Positions 1 through 5,300 of a DNA stretch of 11,129 bases are shown piece after piece. A program made the translations under genes and the position numbers. Location: positions 1 through 11,129 of the forward strand of contig JBFHDX010000118.1 in NCBI GenBank assembly GCA_041584475.1, read 5' to 3'. Position 1 is the first letter of the stretch. Each line of letters opens with the position of its first letter. The notes beneath the pieces were generated by a model. The model was not told where the DNA came from and searched no databases. It saw nothing but the letters and a program-made list of their open reading frames with translations. Origin of the DNA: JBFHDX01 sp041584475 (GTDB lineage: Bacteria; Pseudomonadota; Alphaproteobacteria; UBA8366; JADFVY01).

Positions 1-630
<630 letters not shown>

Positions 631-659
631 TCGGTCGAAGCACCGATCGGCTGCTGCCG

Positions 660-689
660 GGAGCCGGGAAGGGAGACCTTCCCGGCTCC
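660..689 (+). terminator. Intrinsic terminator of groEL
   Basis: A perfect 13-bp stem, GGAGCCGGGAAGG (660-672) with CCTTCCCGGCTCC (677-689), closed by a GAGA tetraloop of the stable GNRA type and followed by the T-rich run TTACTTTTCC. A smaller 7-bp hairpin lies just before it, GATCGGT (629-635) with ACCGATC (642-648), its first arm overlapping the groEL stop codon. Read directly from the sequence; folding energy was not computed. Confidence 0.92.
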
Positions 690-731
690 TTACTTTTCCT
701 GACCGACGCCAATCGCCACCGGGACACGATT

Positions 732-748
732 ATTGTGCAGCGCACAAT
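732..748. promoter_or_regulatory. Palindrome ATTGTGC-AGC-GCACAAT upstream of the phasin promoter, possible PhaR site
   Basis: A perfect 7-bp inverted repeat with a 3-nt centre, 8 bases upstream of the candidate -35 box. Its core GTGC-N3-GCAC differs by one base per arm from the CTGC-N3/4-GCAG consensus reported for the PHA repressor PhaR of Paracoccus denitrificans. A second, exact match to that consensus lies at 790-804, so this may be an auxiliary site for the same regulator. That reading is inferred. Confidence 0.5.
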
Positions 749-755
749 TCTATCC

Positions 756-784
756 TTGACAATAAAATCAAGCGTTACTATGTT
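756..784 (+). promoter_or_regulatory. Candidate sigma70-type promoter of the phasin gene
   Basis: A consensus -35 TTGACA at 756-761 and, after 17 nt, TATGTT (779-784, 4 of 6 matches to TATAAT) as the -10. It stands in an AT-rich island unlike the surrounding GC-rich DNA, between the groEL terminator and the phasin gene. TACTAT at 776-781 matches TATAAT better but would leave only a 14-nt spacer. The expected start of transcription falls at about 790, inside the palindrome described separately. Confidence 0.7.
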
Positions 785-789
785 GGTCA

Positions 790-804
790 TGCTGCATTGC
801 AGCA
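790..804. promoter_or_regulatory. Palindrome TGCTGCA-T-TGCAGCA, candidate PhaR operator
   Basis: A perfect 7-bp inverted repeat with a single central base, placed where transcription should start. It contains CTGC-ATT-GCAG (792-802), an exact match to the CTGC-N3/4-GCAG consensus published for PhaR of Paracoccus denitrificans. PhaR represses phasin genes until nascent polyhydroxyalkanoate binds and removes it. The position over the start site fits a repressor. PhaR binding is inferred from motif, position and the nature of the downstream gene. Confidence 0.7.
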
Positions 805-877
805 AAAGTCGGCGGGGCCGACACGGACCGCCGGCGGACACCAGTTTCGCCAGATGTGGGAAAAAGGATACCGGATT

Positions 878-1369
878 ATGACGAACATCAAGATGACCGA
901 GAATTTCGCGCCGGTCCGCGACGCCATCCTGAACGCCGTTGCCGAGTTCAAGGCGCGCCAGGAGCAAATCGCCGCGCAGGTGCAGAGCGAGACCACGAAG
1001 GTGCGGACGGCCGCGATCGAGGGCCTCGACACCGTGGTCAAGACGCACCGCGCCAACGTTGACGCCTCCGCCAAGGCGACGAAGGCCGCCGTCGACGGAC
1101 TGAACAAGCTCGGTGAGCTGACGCAGGCCCATGTCAACGGCCTGTTCGCCGAGCGGGTCGCCGGCCTCGAGAAGCTGATGGCTGCGGGCAGCATCGCGGA
1201 TGCGGTCGCGCTGCAGCTCGAGCTGATCAAGTCGGAGCAGGACAGGCAGGTGGCGCTGGCCGAGCAGCTCGGCGCTCTCGCCCAGGCGATGGCCGGCGAC
1301 GTGATGAAGCCGATCCAGAGCCAGGTCCAGGCCAACGTCAAGGCGCTGAATACCTCGCGGGTTGCCTGA
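878..1369 (+). CDS. Phasin family protein (Phasin_2), polyhydroxyalkanoate granule coat
   Basis: A 163-residue protein recognisable as a Phasin_2 family member. Phasins are small amphipathic proteins that coat polyhydroxyalkanoate granules in the cytoplasm and control their number and size. The sequence is almost wholly helix-forming and rich in Ala, Gln, Glu and Lys, with no Cys or Trp and no signal peptide or membrane segment. The family-like blocks are FKARQEQIAAQVQSE near residue 25 and the segment from ANVDASAKATKAA to LNKLGELTQAHVNGLFAERVAGLEKLMA in the middle. I chose the ATG at 878 because AAAGGA (863-868) lies 9 nt upstream and the residues before it look unlike phasins; the frame is open back to 797, and the ATG at 893 has no good ribosome site. 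It is monocistronic, with its own promoter, two PhaR-like palindromes and a terminator. 'phaP' would be a reasonable provisional name. Confidence 0.88.
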   Translation: MTNIKMTENFAPVRDAILNAVAEFKARQEQIAAQVQSETTKVRTAAIEGLDTVVKTHRANVDASAKATKAAVDGLNKLGELTQAHVNGLFAERVAGLEKLMAAGSIADAVALQLELIKSEQDRQVALAEQLGALAQAMAGDVMKPIQSQVQANVKALNTSRVA

Positions 1370-1405
1370 CCTCTTGCACTCGCATAGCGCCTCGGCGAAC
1401 GAAAC

Positions 1406-1432
1406 CCCGGCGGAGCGATCCGCCGGGTTTTT
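1406..1432. terminator. Intrinsic terminator between the phasin gene and ackA, probably bidirectional
   Basis: A 9-bp perfect stem, CCCGGCGGA (1406-1414) with TCCGCCGGG (1419-1427), a GCGA tetraloop of the GNRA type, then five T residues (1428-1432) for the plus-strand phasin transcript. On the minus strand the same stem is followed by GGTTTCGTT, a weaker U-run, so it may also end the ackA message, whose stop codon lies 34 nt away. Confidence 0.9.
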
Positions 1433-1465
1433 CGTGCGGTCTCCCGGTCGCCCGCGCCGCCAAGG

Positions 1466-2662
1466 TCAGGTCGGCCGATTGCTCGCGAGCAGGCGTTGCG
1501 TGTGGACGGCGATCATCTTTTCCTCGTCGGTCGGTATGACGTAGACCGGAACCCGGCTTTCAGCGGCCGCGATGTTCTCGCGCCCGGCCTCGTTCGCTGC
1601 CGGATCGAGCGCGATGCCGAGCCAGTCCGCATTGTTGCAGACTGCGGCGCGAATGGCTGGCGCGTTCTCCCCGACTCCGGCGGTGAACACCAGCGCGTCG
1701 AGCCCGCCGAGCGAGGCGGCCAGCGCGCCGATTTCGCGCCGGATGCGCCACACATAGAGCGCCATCGCCTCGGCCGCGTGCGGATCGTCGCTCGCCAGCA
1801 GGTCGCGCATGTCCCCCGAGACGCCCGAAACGCCGAGCAGCCCCGACTCGTGATAGAGCATCCGTTCGGCCTCCTGGGCGCCAATGCCGAAGGCGCGTTC
1901 GAGATGCGGGATCACGCCGGGATCGAGCGCCCCGCACCGCGTGCCCATCACGAGGCCATCCAGCGGCGTAAAGCCCATCGTCGTGTCTACGGCCCGCCCG
2001 TTGTCGATCGCGCAGAGGCTGGCGCCGTTTCCGAGATGCGCGACGATCACCCGACCGGCGGCCGCCGTCGCGTCGACCGCGGCGAGGCGACCGCGGATGT
2101 ACTCGTACGATAGCCCGTGGAAACCGTAGCGGCGCACGCCCGCCGCCTCGAACCGGCGCGGCATGGCGAAGCGGTCCGCCTCGGGCGGGCGACCGCGATG
2201 AAACGCGGTATCGAAGCAGGCGACCTGCGGCAGACCGGGATAGAGCTCCGTCATCGCGCGGATGCCGGCGAGGGAGTGCGGCTGGTGCAGGGGCGCGAGC
2301 GGCGCCAACGCCTCGAGCCTCGCCAGGACGGCTGCGTCGATCAGGGCCGGCTCGGCAAATTCGACGCCGCCGTGCACCACGCGGTGGCCGACGGCGACCG
2401 GCCTGGCGGCGCCGGGGCGGGCCTCGAGCCACTCGTGCAGCCAGGCGAAGCCGGCATCGTGGTCGAGGTCCGAACCCTTCTTCCATCGCTGCTCGTCGAG
2501 CTGTACGCCAGCCGCATCGCGTACGACGAATCGCGGCGTCGCCCCGAGTCCCTCGATCTGGCCCTTGAAGGCCGGTGCCGGCTCCGCCCGGGCGGTGGCG
2601 GTAAAGGCGGCGAACTTGATGCTCGACGAGCCCGCATTGATGACGAGGATCGTATCCGGCAT
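1466..2662 (-). CDS. ackA: Acetate kinase
   Basis: A full-length, 398-residue acetate kinase, a cytoplasmic ASKHA-fold enzyme that interconverts acetate + ATP with acetyl phosphate + ADP. Catalytic positions can be read by comparison with the Methanosarcina enzyme: Asn9 in VINAGSSSIK, Arg94 in GHRVVHGG, Asp151 in CFDTAFH, His182 in YGFHGLSYEYI, Arg242 in MGTRCGALDPG, and the C-terminal metal-site block IPTDEEKMI. The phosphate loop HLGNGASL is intact, and length is normal for the family (about 400). The substrate-pocket block reads LAPLHQPH where many bacterial enzymes have LAPLHNP. The ATG at 2662 is preceded by GGGAGG only 3 nt away. It follows the DUF1993 gene by 16 nt on the same strand, so the two are probably cotranscribed. 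The usual partner phosphotransacetylase (pta) is not in the window. Confidence 0.97.
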   Translation of the reverse strand: MPDTILVINAGSSSIKFAAFTATARAEPAPAFKGQIEGLGATPRFVVRDAAGVQLDEQRWKKGSDLDHDAGFAWLHEWLEARPGAARPVAVGHRVVHGGVEFAEPALIDAAVLARLEALAPLAPLHQPHSLAGIRAMTELYPGLPQVACFDTAFHRGRPPEADRFAMPRRFEAAGVRRYGFHGLSYEYIRGRLAAVDATAAAGRVIVAHLGNGASLCAIDNGRAVDTTMGFTPLDGLVMGTRCGALDPGVIPHLERAFGIGAQEAERMLYHESGLLGVSGVSGDMRDLLASDDPHAAEAMALYVWRIRREIGALAASLGGLDALVFTAGVGENAPAIRAAVCNNADWLGIALDPAANEAGRENIAAAESRVPVYVIPTDEEKMIAVHTQRLLASNRPT

Positions 2663-2678
2663 GCGCCTCCCGCCCGGG

Positions 2679-3185
2679 TCAGGTCGCGCCCATGAAGTCG
2701 CGTTTGCCGATCTTCAGCCCGCAATGGCGCAGGATGTCGTACGCCGTCGTGACGTGAAAGTAGAAATTCGGCATCACGAAATGGACCAGGTAGGCCTGGC
2801 CCCTGAAATGCATTTCCTCTCCCCCGACCGTGAGCGAGATCTCGCGCTCTTCCGATCCATCGATGTCGGCCGGCCCGACTCCCTCGATGAAGCGCACCGT
2901 CCTGGCGATGCGCTCGCGCAGCTCGGCGAGGGTCCGCTCGTTGTCTTCGAACTTCGGGATCTCGGTCCCGGCGAGCCGGGCGACGCACCCTTTCGCGAAG
3001 TCCGAGGCGATGCGGACTTGGCTGGCCAGCGGCAGCATGTCGGGCGCCAGCCGGTAATTGACCAGCACGGCGGGGTCGATCTTGCGCGCCCCAGCATCGG
3101 CCTCGGCCTTCTCGAGGATCGCCGAGAGGGCACGGAACATCTGCAGAAAGGCGGGTACGGAGGCCTGGTACATGGAAATCGTCAT
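2679..3185 (-). CDS. DUF1993 family protein
   Basis: A 168-residue protein of the DUF1993 family, whose biochemical role is unknown to me; the family is thought to have a DinB/YfiT-like four-helix-bundle fold. Recognised by the start MTISMYQASVPAFLQMFRAL, the KIDPAVLVNYRLAPDM block (about residues 46-61), a central helix QVRIASDFAKGCVARLAG, and the C-terminal segment ending in HVTTAYDILRHCGLKIGKRDF. The conserved His residues near the C-terminus could bind a metal, as in DinB proteins, but this is a guess. No signal peptide or membrane segment is seen. The start at 3185 is kept because relatives begin with the same residues; the site has no clear Shine-Dalgarno, and Met5 is the only close alternative. 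It is the first gene of a likely two-gene unit with ackA. I see no evidence that ties it to acetate metabolism beyond adjacency. Confidence 0.85.
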   Translation of the reverse strand: MTISMYQASVPAFLQMFRALSAILEKAEADAGARKIDPAVLVNYRLAPDMLPLASQVRIASDFAKGCVARLAGTEIPKFEDNERTLAELRERIARTVRFIEGVGPADIDGSEEREISLTVGGEEMHFRGQAYLVHFVMPNFYFHVTTAYDILRHCGLKIGKRDFMGAT

Positions 3186-3400
3186 GGCTTGAAACCGTAA
3201 TCGTTGCGGAAGGCATTGTCAGTCAGTCATGTGCCACCGGGCGGATCGCCGACAAGGGGTAGCGTTGCCTCGCGCGCGGGAGGCGGCCGCGAGAGCCGCG
3301 ACCCTTCGCGGCCATTCCGCATCATGGAAAGGCCGATACTCGCGTCGCGGCTGCAATGCTATCCTGTCCATGCGATGACCTGACGTGGAAGGCGCGCACC
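3186..3400. other. Divergent intergenic region between the DUF1993 and FAH-family genes
   Basis: A 215-nt gap that must hold promoters for both directions. On the minus strand CTGACA, 17 nt, then TACGGT is a weak candidate for DUF1993-ackA, close to the gene. On the plus strand TATCCT (3360-3365) could be a -10 for the FAH gene but lacks a clear -35. There is an 8-bp inverted repeat, GGCCGCGA (3285-3292) with TCGCGGCC (3306-3313), in a CG-rich stretch, and a short GTCAGTCAGTC run near 3219-3229. I see no convincing operator and no gene here. Confidence 0.4.
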
Positions 3401-4174
3401 ATGACATCCTGGATCAGATTCGAGGCGGACGGCAGGGCCGGCTTCGGCACGTTCGACGGCACGAGGATACACGTCCACGCGGGCGACATGTTCGAAAGTC
3501 CCGAGGCGACGGGCGAGACGCTGGCGCTCGGCGACGTGCGGGTGTTGACGCCCTGCACGCCGACCAAGATGATCTGCCTGTGGAACAATTTCCGGGCATT
3601 GGCGCAGAAGCTCGAGCTCTCGACCCCGGAGGAACCACTCTATCTGCTCAAGTCGCCGAGTTCGTTCCTGCCCCATGGCGGAACGATCCGCCGGCCGGCC
3701 GGCTATGACGGGCCGGTTGTCTACGAGGGCGAACTCGGCATCGTCATCGGTCGGCGCAGCTCCGGCATCAGCGAAGCCGACGCGGCGAGCCACATCTTCG
3801 GCTATACCTGCATCAACGACGTCACCGCCTTCGGCATCCTCAACAAGGACAAGAGTTTTGCCCAGTGGACCCGGGCCAAGAGCTTCGACACGTTCGGCGT
3901 GTTCGGCCCCGTCGTCGCCACCGGGCTCGATCCGCTGACGCTGTCGGTCCGCACCGTGCTCAACGGCGAGGAGCGACAGAACTACCCGGTCTCCGACATG
4001 GTGTTCCCGCCGTATCGGCTGATCAGCCTGCTGTCGCACGACATGACGCTGATGCCGGGCGACGTCATCGCCTGTGGCACCTCGATCGGGGCCGGATCGA
4101 TGAAGCAGCCCGAAAATGCGATCGAGGTCACGATCGAAGGGATCGGGACCCTGTCCAACCGGTATGTCAACTGA
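3401..4174 (+). CDS. Fumarylacetoacetate hydrolase (FAH) family protein
   Basis: A 257-residue cytoplasmic enzyme of the FAH superfamily, which cleaves C-C bonds of, decarboxylates or isomerises 2-keto or diketo acids with a divalent metal. The metal-binding set is visible: Glu109 and Glu111 in VVYEGELGIVIG and Asp140 in GYTCINDVTAFG. The family blocks AKSFDTFGVFGP (Lys160 on), a PPYRLISLLSHDMTLMPGDVIACGTSIGAG segment and an N-terminal lid domain (residues 1-50) are present. This is the usual architecture of HpcE/YcgM/fumarylpyruvate-hydrolase-like proteins. The ATG at 3401 has GGAAGG (3387-3392) 8 nt upstream; the open frame reaches back to 3356 without a better site. The ketopantoate-reductase-family gene follows 49 nt later on the same strand, and the pair is probably an operon. 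Substrate cannot be assigned: the family is broad and no other aromatic or sugar-acid degradation genes are nearby. Confidence 0.9.
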   Translation: MTSWIRFEADGRAGFGTFDGTRIHVHAGDMFESPEATGETLALGDVRVLTPCTPTKMICLWNNFRALAQKLELSTPEEPLYLLKSPSSFLPHGGTIRRPAGYDGPVVYEGELGIVIGRRSSGISEADAASHIFGYTCINDVTAFGILNKDKSFAQWTRAKSFDTFGVFGPVVATGLDPLTLSVRTVLNGEERQNYPVSDMVFPPYRLISLLSHDMTLMPGDVIACGTSIGAGSMKQPENAIEVTIEGIGTLSNRYVN

Positions 4175-4191
4175 ACGGCGAGAAAGGCAAG

Positions 4192-4209
4192 CCGCATAGC
4201 GTTATGCGG
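4192..4209. promoter_or_regulatory. Hairpin/palindrome CCGCATA-GCGT-TATGCGG before the ribosome site of the next gene
   Basis: A perfect 7-bp inverted repeat with a 4-nt centre, symmetrical at 16 of 18 positions. It fills the 49-nt gap between the FAH-family gene and its downstream neighbour and directly abuts the GGGAGGA ribosome-binding site at 4210-4216. It has no following T-run, so it does not look like a terminator. It could be an operator, or an RNA hairpin that tunes translation or stability of the second cistron. Its role is inferred from position only. Confidence 0.5.
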
Positions 4210-4223
4210 GGGAGGATATCGTC

Positions 4224-5231
4224 ATGAAGATCTGTGTGGTCGGCGCCGGCGCGATCGGCGGCCTCATGGCCGCCAAGTTCGCCGTCGGCGGCAACGAGGT
4301 CACCGTCATCGACCAGGGCGCCCACCTCGCGGCGATCCGCGAAAACGGCCTCAAGCTGATCTGGGAGGACGGCTCGGAGCATGTCGCCCGTGTCAATGCG
4401 GTCGGCTCGGCGAAGGAGGCGGGCCCCCACGATCTGGTCGTGCTTGCGGTGAAGGCGCATTTCCTCGACCAGATCGCGCGCGATATCGGCGCCCTGATGC
4501 ACGACGACACCGTCATCCTGACCGTCCAGAACGGCATTCCGTGGTGGTACTTCCAGAAGCTGGGCGGGCCTTACGACGGCGCCCGCCTGAAGACGCTGGA
4601 TCCGTCCGGACTGCTGACGCGCCATATCCCGGCCGAGCGCATCGTCGGCTGCGTCGTCTACCCGGCGGCGGCGGTGCCCGAGCCGGGCGTCATTAAACAT
4701 GTCGAAGGCGATCGCTTTCCGGTCGGCGAGCTCGACGGTTCGGCGAGCGAGCGCGTGCAGCGGCTGCACGATTTGTTCGTCGACAGCGGCTTGCGGTCCC
4801 GAGTGCTCGACGACATCCGCTCGGAGATCTGGCTCAAGGCATGGGGCAACCTGTCGTTCAACCCGATCTCGGCGCTGACGCACGCGACGCTGGTCGAGAT
4901 CTGCCAGTTTCCCGAGACCCGCGAGCTCGCCGCAACGATGATGGCCGAGGCACAGGTGATCGCCGAGAAGCTGGGCGTCACCTTCCGTCACACCATCGAG
5001 AAGCGCATTGCCGGTGCCGAGAGCGTCGGCGCGCACAAGACGTCGATGCTGCAGGACGTCGAGGCGGGGCGCTCGCTCGAGACCGAGGCGCTGATCGGCT
5101 CGATTCTCGAGATCGGCGAGCTCACCGAGACGCCGGCGCCGTCGATCAAGGCGGTCAACGCGCTCGTCAAGCTTCTGAACAAGGTGATGGTGACGAAGCA
5201 CGCCGGCATCGGCCTGACCGACGCGGCATAA
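4224..5231 (+). CDS. Ketopantoate reductase (ApbA/PanE) family dehydrogenase
   Basis: A 335-residue member of the 2-dehydropantoate 2-reductase family, which reduces 2-keto acids such as ketopantoate with NAD(P)H. The N-terminal Rossmann domain has GAGAIG at 7-12; the C-terminal helical domain has the catalytic pattern Lys205, Asn209, Asn213 in WLKAWGNLSFNP and a downstream HKTSMLQDVEAGRSLETEAL block. It is longer than E. coli PanE (303), with an extra segment around residues 105-130 containing two adjacent Trp. The residue ending the second beta strand is Asp30 (VTVIDQG), which in Rossmann folds usually favours NADH over NADPH. A strong GGGAGGA lies 7 nt before the ATG. The pairing with an FAH-family enzyme suggests catabolism of a keto acid and not pantothenate synthesis, so I do not call it panE. 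The family call is firm; the substrate is unknown. Confidence 0.88.
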   Translation: MKICVVGAGAIGGLMAAKFAVGGNEVTVIDQGAHLAAIRENGLKLIWEDGSEHVARVNAVGSAKEAGPHDLVVLAVKAHFLDQIARDIGALMHDDTVILTVQNGIPWWYFQKLGGPYDGARLKTLDPSGLLTRHIPAERIVGCVVYPAAAVPEPGVIKHVEGDRFPVGELDGSASERVQRLHDLFVDSGLRSRVLDDIRSEIWLKAWGNLSFNPISALTHATLVEICQFPETRELAATMMAEAQVIAEKLGVTFRHTIEKRIAGAESVGAHKTSMLQDVEAGRSLETEALIGSILEIGELTETPAPSIKAVNALVKLLNKVMVTKHAGIGLTDAA

Positions 5232-5300
5232 CACCGGGGGCCGGCACGGGAAGCCGTGCGGACGGCCCGCCGCACGGAGGGCCGGCCGTCCTCATTCCGC
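5232..5300. terminator. Convergent intergenic region with overlapping GC hairpins, possible terminator
   Basis: Two genes end head-on here. Three mutually exclusive inverted repeats can be read: GCACGG (5244-5249) with CCGTGC (5254-5259); CCGTGCGG (5254-5261) with CCGCACGG (5270-5277); and GGACGGCC (5260-5267) with GGCCGTCC (5284-5291). None is followed by a T-run in either direction. They may act as bidirectional or Rho-assisted terminators, or as 3'-end stabilisers; the GC content alone also makes such repeats more likely. Confidence 0.45.

Noticed and set aside
797..877. N-terminal extension of the phasin (27 extra residues from the ATG at 797)
   Set aside because: That ATG falls inside the PhaR-like palindrome and close to the predicted transcription start, has no ribosome site, and the extension does not resemble phasins. 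The ATG at 878 has AAAGGA at good spacing.
3219..3407. Short minus-strand frame in the divergent gap between DUF1993 and the FAH gene
   Set aside because: It overlaps the FAH start and both promoter regions, has no ribosome site, and its composition is shadow-like.
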